Source of the DNA: Mycobacterium sp. OAS707
GTDB taxonomy: Bacteria > Actinomycetota > Actinomycetes > Mycobacteriales > Mycobacteriaceae
Length of the DNA: 64,000 bases
Assembly (NCBI RefSeq): GCF_014873705.1
Contig: NZ_JADBDS010000005.1
Location: 248,001 to 312,000 of the forward strand
Reading direction: 5' to 3'
The stretch's first letter is position 1, and each line of letters begins with the position of its first letter. The position numbers were made by a program, and so were the translations under genes. The notes under the pieces were generated by a model. That model had not been told where the DNA came from and made no database searches. It saw only the letters and a list, made by a program, of their open reading frames with translations. Positions 53,680 to 61,532 of this stretch are shown in pieces.

Positions 53680-53699
53680 ACTTGACGAATATGTCAAGT
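53680..53699. promoter_or_regulatory. TetR-type operator candidate ACTTGAC-N6-GTCAAGT
   Basis: Perfect seven-base arms ACTTGAC/GTCAAGT (53680-53699) in the 141-bp divergent gap between the amidohydrolase and the TetR gene. A second ACTTGACAC half-site lies at about 53737-53745, and a nine-base palindrome TTGGTCCAA at 53672-53680 adjoins it. Typical position for autoregulation plus control of the divergent gene. Confidence 0.65.
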
Positions 53700-53766
53700 A
53701 TTGTCCAAATTATCGTCTTGAGCAGCTCTTATTGCACTTGACACTATCGCCATATACAGTTTCGGC

Positions 53767-54363
53767 ATGACCGTGACCTCGGCGCCCGTCAGGCAACTGG
53801 ACGGCGGCCGCGGTGAACGTACGCGGTCGGCGATCCTTGACGCGAGCCGCCGACTGTTCTTGGAGCGTGGCTTCGCGGGCACGCCGATCAACGCGATCAC
53901 CGAGGCGTGCGGCATTTCGCGGGCGGGCTTCTACACGTACTTCAAAGACAAGCGAGAGATCTTCAACGTCCTGGGCAAGACTGCGTATCACGACGTCCTC
54001 GCCGTCATCGCCGAATGGGCGGACGCTCGAGAACCCTTCGGCCCGGAGGACATTCGGGCCTGGGTGGGCCACTACTTCGACTACATGGACGACCACGGCG
54101 CCTTCGTGCTGGCATCAGCGCACTCGGCGCCCGACGACAACGAGTTCCGAAACTCGCGCAACCGCATGGAGACTCGGGCGTCGTGGAAGCTAGGGCAGGC
54201 CATTGCAGGCAACAGTGCGCATTCGCCGGATGCCATCGGTGTCGCGGTGATGGGCCTGCTGGACCGGGCTTGGCACACGGTGCACCAGCAGACCGTGGCC
54301 GTCGACCGCGACGAAATGATCGCGGTGGTCGCCGAGATGATTATCCCGATGGCCCGAGGTTGA
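53767..54363 (+). CDS. TetR/AcrR family transcriptional regulator
   Basis: 198 residues. HTH at about 17-63 (RSAILDASRRLFLERGFAGT, then ACGISRAGFYTYFKDKREI). The C-terminal ligand domain is helical. Starts at ATG 53767, 67 bp after a strong palindrome, divergent from the amidohydrolase, which is its likely target. Confidence 0.94.
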   Translation: MTVTSAPVRQLDGGRGERTRSAILDASRRLFLERGFAGTPINAITEACGISRAGFYTYFKDKREIFNVLGKTAYHDVLAVIAEWADAREPFGPEDIRAWVGHYFDYMDDHGAFVLASAHSAPDDNEFRNSRNRMETRASWKLGQAIAGNSAHSPDAIGVAVMGLLDRAWHTVHQQTVAVDRDEMIAVVAEMIIPMARG

Positions 54364-54411
54364 CCGGTACGGCCGTCGCCCTCGATGCAATTTCAAAGGT
54401 CCATTGCCTAG

Positions 54412-54428
54412 TGGGAACGCCATTCCCA
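54412..54428. promoter_or_regulatory. Operator copy 1: TGGGAACGCCATTCCCA
   Basis: Six-base arms TGGGAA/TTCCCA with a CGCCA spacer, located between the 3' ends of the two convergent TetR genes. Identical in all 17 bases to the copy at 55148. Its place downstream of the genes is unusual and may allow looping. Confidence 0.6.
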
Positions 54429-54456
54429 AAGGTTCGAGATTAACGCATAGGACAGC

Positions 54457-55095
54457 TCACCGAGGCGCAATTCCGGCCGCGTCCGGGTGCACCGCGGGGG
54501 CCGAGAGTCCGGTCAACATCAGCGTAACCACCTGGTCGCGCACCTCATCGAAGTCGGTGTCCAGCCGACCCCGGATGCGCGCTTCGAGGTGACGCACGGC
54601 CACCGCGTGAATCGCGAACGAATCGAGTTCGGGGCGTGCGTTGGGCAGGCTGCCGTCGGCAAGGCCCGCGACCAACACGTCGGTAAGCACTTGTCGGTGC
54701 CGGGCATAGGTGGCCTCCAACGCTGCGGCGATGCCAGGCGCGCCGGTGACATCCGACGACATGAAGGCCAACGCGTCGCGAAATCGTGCCTCGTTCCAGC
54801 CGATACTCAGGTAGTTCTCGATCCAAGCCGCAACCGCCGCGGGACGGGTGTCTGCGGCGGCCACCGCGTTCTTCAGATCGGCCAGGATCAAGTCGCCCGC
54901 CCACTCCTGCATCGCGATGATCAGGTCGTCCTTGCAGGAGAAGTGCCGATAGAAGATCCGCCGGTTCACGCCCGCCGCACGCAGGATGTTCTCGATCGAC
55001 GTGGTCGCCCCGGTATGGCTGCCGCCGCGGCTGATCAACCGGTACGCGGCCCGCATGATCGCGTCGCGATCCGACTGGCGACCGCCGTCACTCAT
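54457..55095 (-). CDS. TetR/AcrR family transcriptional regulator
   Basis: 212 residues from ATG 55095 (GGAG six bases upstream); an ATG four codons earlier has poorer spacing. HTH at about 9-57 (SDRDAIMRAAYRLISRGG and RAAGVNRRIFYRHFSCKDDL). Divergent from the Rieske oxygenase gene. Three copies of TGGGAA-N5-TTCCCA surround it, two in its promoter, which points to autoregulation and control of the oxygenase. Confidence 0.94.
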   Translation of the reverse strand: MSDGGRQSDRDAIMRAAYRLISRGGSHTGATTSIENILRAAGVNRRIFYRHFSCKDDLIIAMQEWAGDLILADLKNAVAAADTRPAAVAAWIENYLSIGWNEARFRDALAFMSSDVTGAPGIAAALEATYARHRQVLTDVLVAGLADGSLPNARPELDSFAIHAVAVRHLEARIRGRLDTDFDEVRDQVVTLMLTGLSAPAVHPDAAGIAPR

Positions 55096-55111
55096 TTCGT
55101 GCTCCATCTCC

Positions 55112-55128
55112 TGGGAATTCCTTTCCCA
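55112..55128. promoter_or_regulatory. Operator copy 2: TGGGAATTCCTTTCCCA
   Basis: Same TGGGAA/TTCCCA arms with spacer TTCCT, 17 bases before the TetR start at 55095 and overlapping its ribosome-site region. Binding here would block tetR transcription. Confidence 0.65.
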
Positions 55129-55147
55129 AATTAGCACGCACGTTGCA

Positions 55148-55164
55148 TGGGAACGCCATTCCCA
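55148..55164. promoter_or_regulatory. Operator copy 3: TGGGAACGCCATTCCCA
   Basis: Second exact copy of the 17-mer, 50 bp before the Rieske start at 55214 and 20 bp from copy 2. Suited to repress the divergent oxygenase promoter. Confidence 0.7.
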
Positions 55165-55213
55165 GTAGCGTGGATCCGTCCTTATTCGAAGCGTGCGATC
55201 TGACGGAGTGATC

Positions 55214-56215
55214 ATGAACGGCCTGCCCAGCATGCAGCCAACGGGATGGTTCCAGGTGGCCTGGAGTGCCGATCTCGCTGAGGGCGACGTCATGCCACTT
55301 CGTTACTTCGGCGTCGAACTCGTCGCGTTCCGGGACCTGCGGGGTGCGGTGCATGTCCTCAACGCCCACTGCCAGCATCTCGGGGCGAACCTATCCAGGG
55401 GTGGCTGCGTCGTTGAGGACGGAATTCAGTGCCCGTTCCACGGCTGGGTGTGGAACGGAGAGGGCCGCAACGTGCGGATCCCGTACGAGAACCGGCCCAA
55501 TCGCGGCCGCAGGGTGCGGTCGTGGCCAGTGACCGAACTCAACGAGTCGATCTACATCTGGCACGACGCGGCCGGACGCACTCCGATGTGGGAGGTGCCC
55601 GACGGCCACCAGGTACTCGGTGATCACATTCACGACAGGGCTTACCTACCAGTCGGACCCGAAGCGCGCATCAAGTTCGCCGGAATCCATGTTCACCCGC
55701 AGGTCATCGCCGAGAACGCCGTCGATCCCCATCACTTCCGGTTCGTGCACAAGACTCCCGTCAGTCCGACCGTGCTGCGGGAGGACGTCGATGACGTGAC
55801 TTGGTCGGCCAAGGTCGGCTTCGGCCGCAGGTGGAGCGACGGAGTCGACCAGCCGGGGGAAACCAAGAACACCTTGGAGATCTACTGGTCGGGCGTCGGC
55901 ATTTCGTTCAACGGCGAGCACTCCCGGGAGGGATTCCGCGTGATCGCGATATGCGCCACGCCCGTGGACAACGAGACGTCAGACATCTTCTCCACCTACT
56001 GGATCGACGAGGCGAGCGGCAATTACGACGAACGCCTGGCGGCCGCGCAGGCGGCGTTGCCGGATGACGTCGCGATCTGGGAACACCAGATCTACATGGA
56101 TCCGCCGGGTCTGACGACCTCGGAAGCCGCCGGGTTCAAGCAGTTGCGAACCTGGGCGCGCAGCTTTTATCCGGAGCCGGCCGAGCCCCTGGTGACGACA
56201 TCGGGCGGCGGTTGA
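55214..56215 (+). CDS. Rieske non-heme iron oxygenase (KshA-like)
   Basis: 333 residues from ATG 55214 (GGAG five bases upstream; a GTG seven codons before is less well placed). Rieske cluster CQH-x17-CPFH at about 53-76; mononuclear iron ligands in ENAVDPHHFRFVH (Asp-x2-His-x4-His type). Layout matches 3-ketosteroid 9-alpha-hydroxylase oxygenase and related terpenoid or sterol oxygenases. It needs a reductase not seen here. Controlled probably by the divergent TetR. Confidence 0.93.
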   Translation: MNGLPSMQPTGWFQVAWSADLAEGDVMPLRYFGVELVAFRDLRGAVHVLNAHCQHLGANLSRGGCVVEDGIQCPFHGWVWNGEGRNVRIPYENRPNRGRRVRSWPVTELNESIYIWHDAAGRTPMWEVPDGHQVLGDHIHDRAYLPVGPEARIKFAGIHVHPQVIAENAVDPHHFRFVHKTPVSPTVLREDVDDVTWSAKVGFGRRWSDGVDQPGETKNTLEIYWSGVGISFNGEHSREGFRVIAICATPVDNETSDIFSTYWIDEASGNYDERLAAAQAALPDDVAIWEHQIYMDPPGLTTSEAAGFKQLRTWARSFYPEPAEPLVTTSGGG

Positions 56216-56230
56216 CCATGAGCGCCGAGA

Positions 56231-56246
56231 ACTGGTTCGAACTAGT
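56231..56246. terminator. Imperfect palindrome between convergent genes
   Basis: ACTGGTTCGAACTAGT has one mismatched pair and lies in the 42-bp gap between the Rieske gene and the orphan ACAD. It may help terminate one or both transcripts; weak evidence. Confidence 0.3.
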
Positions 56247-56257
56247 GCAGAGCACGA

Positions 56258-57268
56258 TCAGTTCTGCGCGAGGTTCATCGCCGCAGCGCTGGCGCGCAGG
56301 TCGGCGCGTGTGTCAACGGCTAGCGACGCATGATCACCAAGCGCCACGTCGAGCGCAGCTGCGCGCGCGACGTAGCGGTGCAAGCGCTTCTCCGTGGTGA
56401 GTCCCATCTCTGCGACCCCTTGGACGGCGTGGCGCATGACAACCTGGGCACGGCCAGCGCGTATCTTCGCGATCCGAGCGGCCCACGCTGCCTGCTCGGG
56501 ACTTGCGGTACTCTGCCACGCCGCATCAAGGCTCGCCCAGGCCGACGAGATCGCCAGGTGGGCTTCGGCCAGTGGATGCCGGACCGCCTGAAACGACACC
56601 GGCGGCCCGCCGTTTTGATGACACACTCTCACGTGGGAGGCCGCCAATTCCACCGCCGCGGTGCATAATCCGCAGATCTCTGCGACGAGTGCACGTCTAC
56701 CCGCAGCCTGCGCTCGGCGCCAGCGGAGGTTGGCATCCCAGATGGGCGTGACTTTCTGAGACAGTTCCGCACCATTTACGCGGTACCACCGGAGCGTTGG
56801 ATCCAATCCGACGATGGCGTCCAACGACTGGTCAAGCGCTTCCGACGGCAGCACCGCAACGCATGCTGTCTTTCCACAGCGCAGGGGGACCACGACTTCG
56901 GCAATGCCGGTTAGGTCGCCCATCAGTAAGCCTTGCAATGGACCAGGAAACCTATACGGCGCCGCCTCAACGGAATCCGGATAGAGCACTGCGCGTCGGC
57001 CGCTCGCGATGGGCAGGACAGGTGCAAGCTCACGGAGAATGACCTCATCGAGGATGCGCGAATTGGCAAGTGCTCGACCGTGTTCGGTGAACAGGATCGT
57101 CGTCGCGGCAGCTGGGTCTGCTTCGAACACGTCGTCCCAACCAAGCTGCTCGAGCGCGCGCCCCACACCGTTGGCCGTTGTGGCCGTGGCGAAGAGGTCT
57201 CTAAGCGATCCGGTGAGCAGTTCGGTCTTGCCGGCATCGAGTCCGTTGCCTGGGTTTGTTGATGTCAT
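56258..57268 (-). CDS. Acyl-CoA dehydrogenase, orphan beta-type subunit
   Basis: 336 residues from ATG 57268. ACAD-fold C-domain is recognisable (ASHVRVCHQNGGPPVSFQAVRH and QGVAEMGLTTEKRLHRYVAR), but there is no helix-G Glu and no GGT-E motif, so it is a beta-type subunit. The Arg-x-Gln-Phe-Gly motif is degraded to CHQNGGPPVSFQ. No alpha gene is beside it; instead the C-terminal remnant of one ends 22 bases upstream. It may be non-functional or pair with another alpha subunit. Confidence 0.85.
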   Translation of the reverse strand: MTSTNPGNGLDAGKTELLTGSLRDLFATATTANGVGRALEQLGWDDVFEADPAAATTILFTEHGRALANSRILDEVILRELAPVLPIASGRRAVLYPDSVEAAPYRFPGPLQGLLMGDLTGIAEVVVPLRCGKTACVAVLPSEALDQSLDAIVGLDPTLRWYRVNGAELSQKVTPIWDANLRWRRAQAAGRRALVAEICGLCTAAVELAASHVRVCHQNGGPPVSFQAVRHPLAEAHLAISSAWASLDAAWQSTASPEQAAWAARIAKIRAGRAQVVMRHAVQGVAEMGLTTEKRLHRYVARAAALDVALGDHASLAVDTRADLRASAAAMNLAQN

Positions 57269-57289
57269 GAAGTCGACTCCCAAGTTAGT

Positions 57290-57380
57290 TCACGGACGTA
57301 GGTTGCCGATGATCGTGAGCTGCGCATCGCCTGACCCACCACGGATCGTCGCGGAGCGGAGGAACCGCCATGCGGCCCGC
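57290..57380 (-). pseudogene. C-terminal remnant of an ACAD alpha subunit
   Basis: Read on the minus strand, this ends AAWRFLRSATIRGGSGDAQL, TIIGNLRP and a stop at 57290-57292. TIRGGSG-x2-QLTIIGN is the hallmark end of catalytic FadE subunits, here truncated after IIGN. It sits immediately before the orphan beta gene, where the alpha partner would be expected. Confidence 0.65.
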
Positions 57381-57504
57381 ACCGATCGAGTGCAGGTGAG
57401 GAGCCGAGGATGACATCTGCGTCCAATAGCCGCATGCGATTTCAATCACGCTCCAGGCTGCGAGCGTCTCGGGTATGTCGCTGAAGAGAGGTTGATTCGA
57501 CGGG

Positions 57505-57640
57505 CCGCTGCACCACGGCGGCAACTACCCGCTTGGCCAGTTCGGTCGCGGGCATATTTGTCAGCGTGCCGCTGCGCGCCGTTCTGATCGCTGTACCGGC
57601 AGCGGCCGCGACCGCTGCGCCGGAAGTGTTAAGGGCCACG
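57505..57640 (-). pseudogene. N-terminal remnant of a thiolase
   Basis: About 45 codons reading GTAIRTARSGTLTNMPATEL then AKRVVAAVVQR match the start of degradative thiolases (RTPIGTARKGSLT...ATELATHVV). Neither the true start nor the Cys motif remains. Upstream coding on the same strand is not recognisable. Confidence 0.5.
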
Positions 57641-57783
57641 TGTCTCCCTTCGTCTGCGGTTAGATAGCTGTTCCGGAGGCGGGCGCGCTGTGAACGGCCA
57701 TCGGCTGTTGCCCGTCGCTGATCTGAGAAGTCCTCACCGACGTAATCACCATGCGATGCTATGAGTCGCTGGATGTCGCGCAC

Positions 57784-57800
57784 GTGTCACTTCTTGACAC
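57784..57800. promoter_or_regulatory. 17-bp palindrome GTGTCACTTCTTGACAC
   Basis: Six-base arms GTGTCA/TGACAC with a five-base spacer, the size of a TetR operator. It lies in the debris region 310 bp upstream of the amidohydrolase at 58112, so the gene it serves may have been lost. Confidence 0.45.
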
Positions 57801-58029
57801 ACCATCGACATCCGAGGGCAACGACCCTGGTGATCGTGAACTTCCTGCCCCACGATCGGCTATCTGGTAACTCGATGGCCACTAGTGGCGACGTCGAGGT
57901 GCACCGCGTCGACCTGCCAGGTCGGATCCCGTTGCGCCATCGGTCGAACATGTCGAGCAACTCACCGCGGTTGGGACGGACGTGTGAGCCAACGGGGCAG
58001 ACGACGATGAACGCGTTGTGCAGTCTGCG

Positions 58030-58068
58030 ATCTCGTCAGAAATATTTCGTCAGAAACGTAGACGAGAT
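58030..58068. promoter_or_regulatory. Inverted and direct repeats before the amidohydrolase
   Basis: ATCTCGTC (58030-58037) and GACGAGAT (58061-58068) form an inverted repeat; between them TCGTCAGAAA occurs twice (58033-58042 and 58048-58057). Located 44-82 bp before the GTG start at 58112, the place expected for promoter control. Confidence 0.5.
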
Positions 58069-58111
58069 TTGAATACTCGCACTTATCGGATGACAAAGGC
58101 AAAGGAGCATC

Positions 58112-59296
58112 GTGCCGCTTCGGGATGAACATCAGATCGTGTCGGTCGATGATCATTTGGTTGAGCATCCGCGGGTGTGGCAGGAGCGTCTGCCGCAGAA
58201 GTATCTCGAGCGGGGTCCTCGGATTGTCGAGGAGAACGGGATGCACTTGTGGCACTACGACGGTCAGGTGTTTCCGACCATTGGTCTCAATGCGGTCGCG
58301 GGTAAGCCGCCCGAGCAGTGGGGTATGGATCCGGTGCGTTATGAGGACATGATCCCTGGTTGTTATGACCCGGTGGCGCGGGTGGCCGACATGGACCTCG
58401 ACGGTGTGCAGTCGGCGTTGTGTTTTCCGTCGTTCCCGGGTTTTGGTGGGGGGACGTTTCAGCGCGCCGAGGATAAGGATCTGGCGCTGTTGTGTGTCAA
58501 GGCCTGGAATGACTTCTATATCGAGGAGTGGTGCGCGGTTGCACCTGAACGCTATGTGCCGTTGGCGATCTTGCCGACGTGGGATATCGATGCGTGTGTG
58601 GCCGAGGCCGAACGGGTGGCGGCTATGGGTGCGCGCACGATCTCTTTCCCGGACAGTCCGGTGCCGCTGGGTCTGCCGTCGTTTCACTCTGATTACTGGG
58701 ACCGGTTGTGGGCGGTCTGCTCGCAGGCCAAGATGCCGGTGTCGTTGCACTTTGGGTCGGGTTCTTTTGTGCCGGGGTTCTCGTTTTCCACGGTCAAGCC
58801 CGTCCCTGGTCAGATGGCCGCCCCGGATGCGCCGTTCGCTGTTGCCACGGCGTTGTTCTCGACCAACCTGATGTGGTCGACGGTGGATCTGTTGTTCTCG
58901 GGCAAGTTGCAGCAGTTCCCTGATCTGCAGTTCTCGCTGGCCGAGGGCGGCATCGGTTGGGTGCCCTACATCCTGGAGCGCACCGATTACGTGTGGGAGC
59001 GGCACCGTTACTACCAGAAGATCGACTTTGACACCCGTCCCTCGGATCTGTTCCGCAAGCACTTCTGGGGTTGTTTCATCGATGACGAGCACGGGCTGAC
59101 AAACCGCCACGCGATCGGTATCGACCGGATCATGTTGGAGATCGACTTCCCCCACAGCGATTCCAATTGGCCCAACTCGCGCAAGCGTGCCGCCGAGGTG
59201 CTGGCCGACGTGCCCGACGACGAGTGCTCGCTCATCGTCGAGCACAACGCCCGCCGCATGCTCAACTTCCCCCGGATACTAAGCGGCATCTCGTGA
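58112..59296 (+). CDS. Amidohydrolase-2 (COG2159) family protein
   Basis: 394 residues, GTG start with AAAGGAG four bases upstream. Metal site SVDDHLVEHPRVW (residues 11-23), VSLHFGSGS, and EIDFPHSDSNWP near residue 350, a different subgroup from the other two amidohydrolases. Third codon positions favour G and T far more than the C-rich neighbours, so it may have a different origin. Expressed with the small frame and the mycofactocin SDR downstream. Confidence 0.92.
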   Translation: MPLRDEHQIVSVDDHLVEHPRVWQERLPQKYLERGPRIVEENGMHLWHYDGQVFPTIGLNAVAGKPPEQWGMDPVRYEDMIPGCYDPVARVADMDLDGVQSALCFPSFPGFGGGTFQRAEDKDLALLCVKAWNDFYIEEWCAVAPERYVPLAILPTWDIDACVAEAERVAAMGARTISFPDSPVPLGLPSFHSDYWDRLWAVCSQAKMPVSLHFGSGSFVPGFSFSTVKPVPGQMAAPDAPFAVATALFSTNLMWSTVDLLFSGKLQQFPDLQFSLAEGGIGWVPYILERTDYVWERHRYYQKIDFDTRPSDLFRKHFWGCFIDDEHGLTNRHAIGIDRIMLEIDFPHSDSNWPNSRKRAAEVLADVPDDECSLIVEHNARRMLNFPRILSGIS

Positions 59297-59454
59297 TCGA
59301 CGGACGTCTGGCGCCCCTCGACGCCGTCGGGACCAAATCGGTTGCGGCCCAGTATCTCGAGGACCCGCGCGCGTGCTGCGCCGAGCGGTACCCGGACTCA
59401 AGGGGCGCAGCATCGAACGATGCAGCATCGTCATTGGGCGGACAGAGCGAATGA
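59293..59454 (+). CDS. Possible 53-residue coupled small protein
   Basis: A GTG overlapping the amidohydrolase stop (GTGA) opens 53 codons whose TGA overlaps an ATG in the SDR frame (59451, ATGA). This double coupling is suggestive, but the sequence (DGRLAPLDAVGTKSVAAQYL...) is not recognised and may be a truncated remnant or chance. Confidence 0.3.
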   Translation: MIDGRLAPLDAVGTKSVAAQYLEDPRACCAERYPDSRGAASNDAASSLGGQSE

Positions 59455-59474
59455 ACCCGAACGGAAGGCAGTTC

Positions 59475-60326
59475 ATGGGACGAGTACAGGACAAAGTGGT
59501 TTTGGTTACGGGTGGTGCGCGCGGCCAGGGCCGCAGTCACGCGGTCAGATTGGCGGAGGAGGGTGCGGATGTCATCCTCTTCGACATCTGTCACGACATC
59601 GAGACGAACGAATATCCGTTAGCGACACCGCACGATCTGGTGGAGGCCGGCCTGGAGGTGGAGAAGACGGGGCGTAGGGCCTACACCGCCGAGGTCGACG
59701 TCCGCGATCGTGCCGCCGTATCCGTCGAACTAGCAAGGGCTGTAGCAGAATTCGGCAAGCTCGACGTGGTGGTCGCGAATGCGGGCATCTGTCCAATCGG
59801 TGAGAACCTTCCGGTTCAGGCCTTTGCCGATGCATTCGACGTCGACTTCGTCGGTGTTGTCAACACCGTGCACGCGGCATTGCCGCACTTGAAAAGCGGC
59901 GCGTCGATTATTACCACCGGGTCGATCGCCGGACTCATTGCAGCGTCTCAACCGCCCGGGGCGGCTGGTCCAGGGGGTCCCGGTGGAGCCGGGTATAGCT
60001 ATGCCAAACAGTTGGTGGATTCCTACACTGTTCAGCTCGCCCGCCAACTGGCCCCACAGTCGATTCGTGCCAACATCATTCATCCCACGAACGTCAACAC
60101 CGCGATGCTCAATAGCGAGCCTATGTACCGGCAGTTTCGCCCGGACCTACAGGAACCCACACGCGACGATGCACTGCTTGCATTCCCCGCCATGCAAGCG
60201 ATGCCCACACCTTACGTTGAACCATCGGACATCTCGAACGCTGTCTGCTTCCTGGCGTCCGACGAGTCCCGTTTCGTAACCGGTTCGCAGTTGAAGGTCG
60301 ACGCCGGCGCCATGCTCAAATTTTGA
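59475..60326 (+). CDS. Mycofactocin-coupled SDR oxidoreductase
   Basis: 283 residues from ATG 59475 (GGAAGG six bases upstream); ATG 59451 would add eight residues. TGGARGQGRSHAV, DICHDIETNEYPLATPHDLV insertion, and AYTAEVDVRD are diagnostic of the mycofactocin-coupled SDR group; catalytic Tyr-x3-Lys in GYSYAKQLV. A glycine/proline-rich loop (PPGAAGPGGPGGAG) precedes it. Probably oxidises an alcohol made by the neighbouring oxygenases. Confidence 0.93.
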   Translation: MGRVQDKVVLVTGGARGQGRSHAVRLAEEGADVILFDICHDIETNEYPLATPHDLVEAGLEVEKTGRRAYTAEVDVRDRAAVSVELARAVAEFGKLDVVVANAGICPIGENLPVQAFADAFDVDFVGVVNTVHAALPHLKSGASIITTGSIAGLIAASQPPGAAGPGGPGGAGYSYAKQLVDSYTVQLARQLAPQSIRANIIHPTNVNTAMLNSEPMYRQFRPDLQEPTRDDALLAFPAMQAMPTPYVEPSDISNAVCFLASDESRFVTGSQLKVDAGAMLKF

Positions 60327-60543
60327 ACCCAGAACACGCGACAGAACCGAAATATCAGATCTCAGAGCCGACAGCTCGTCCTTTCAAACTCCCACCGAAA
60401 GGGCCAGGGCCACAGGGCGTCTGACGACGGGACAGGCCGGATACGAGCAGGAGGTTTGTGATGGCACGCCCAGCTGAGTGGTTCGTCATTCCGCGAAGGT
60501 GCAGCACAAAGTCGTCTGATCGTCTTTGTGAGATGGGAATGCG

Positions 60544-61455
60544 ATGCGCTACAACCTGATATTTCCGATGCGAGCCGTCAAACACTGGAAGCGGTGGTGC
60601 GAGGGCGCCACCATCGGTGACGTGGCAAAACTGGTGGAAGAGGCCGGCTTTGACGCATTCTCGATGACCGAACACCCGTTTCCGGATAAGGACTGGCTGG
60701 CCCACGGCGGCCATCACGCATTCGATCCGTTCGTGTCGCTGAGCTTCGCAGCGGCCGCGACGACCCGGATCCGGGTGATGACCTACGTCTTGGTGTCGGG
60801 TTACCGCAACCCGTACTTGGCGGCCAAAGGGGCCGCAAGCCTCGACCTGCTGTCAGGCGGGCGCTTCACGCTGGGCACCGGCGCCGGCTACCTGAAATCG
60901 GAATTCGACGCGCTCGGTGCTGATTTCGGTCGTCGCGGCAGCCTGCTCGACGAGGCGATCACGGCATGGAAAGCGACCTGGGCAGGCGTCGACCACACCG
61001 GATCGGAATTTGGAGTAAGCGGCCACATCGCCCTGCCAGGTCCGATGACGCCCAATGGCCCACCGATCTGGATCGGTGGCAACGGTGCAGCAGCGCAACG
61101 CCGCGTCGTCGAGGTCGCCGACGGCTGGATGCCGCTGGCTGCTTCCGGCGCGCTTGCCGCGAACACCGGCATGCGACCGCTCACCGAACTGCAGACACTC
61201 GGTGATTGGGTGGCGACGGTGAACAAACGCCGCGCAGACTTGGGCCGCGGCCCTGCCGACGTCGCGTTCCTCCCGTTCGAGGCCGCGTCGATCGGCGGCG
61301 GCGATTGTGCAGCGTTCTGTGCGGCCGTTAGCCCTCGGGTGGCGGCCTATGCCGATGCCGGCGTCACATGGCTCTCCGTCGAGCCGGCGAGTAGGAGTTT
61401 CACCGACTTTCGCACCGACGTCGACGTGCTGGCCTCACAGCTAATCCATCGTTGA
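60544..61455 (+). CDS. LLM-class F420-dependent oxidoreductase
   Basis: 303 residues. FDAFSMTEHPFPDKDW, RIRVMTYVLVSGYRNPYLAAK and GRFTLGTGAGYLKSEFDALG are typical luciferase-like blocks; PPIWIGGNGAAAQRRVVEVADGW is the conserved C-terminal strand. Start ATG 60544 after a 217-bp gap without clear features. The crotonase follows after 77 bases. Confidence 0.92.
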   Translation: MRYNLIFPMRAVKHWKRWCEGATIGDVAKLVEEAGFDAFSMTEHPFPDKDWLAHGGHHAFDPFVSLSFAAAATTRIRVMTYVLVSGYRNPYLAAKGAASLDLLSGGRFTLGTGAGYLKSEFDALGADFGRRGSLLDEAITAWKATWAGVDHTGSEFGVSGHIALPGPMTPNGPPIWIGGNGAAAQRRVVEVADGWMPLAASGALAANTGMRPLTELQTLGDWVATVNKRRADLGRGPADVAFLPFEAASIGGGDCAAFCAAVSPRVAAYADAGVTWLSVEPASRSFTDFRTDVDVLASQLIHR

Positions 61456-61532
61456 GCTGGTACCAGCCATCGTCGAATGAATTAACTCAGCAATCACCGA
61501 CAAGCACCCAGAGCAAAGTAATGGAGCACGTA

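Larger units (their letters stand above)
57269..58111. other. 843-bp region of gene remnants and putative operators
   Basis: Contains an ACAD-alpha C-terminal remnant and a thiolase N-terminal remnant on the minus strand, a palindrome GTGTCA-N5-TGACAC, and an inverted repeat before the amidohydrolase. No complete gene is supported. Confidence 0.6.

Noticed and set aside
56218..56400. ATG just after the Rieske stop (MSAENWFELVQS...)
   Set aside because: Quickly runs antisense into the ACAD gene with an Arg-rich translation; at most a very short remnant.
57962..59245. 427-codon open frame antisense to the amidohydrolase
   Set aside because: It mirrors the GC-rich third positions of the true gene, is Arg/His-rich and has no family motif.
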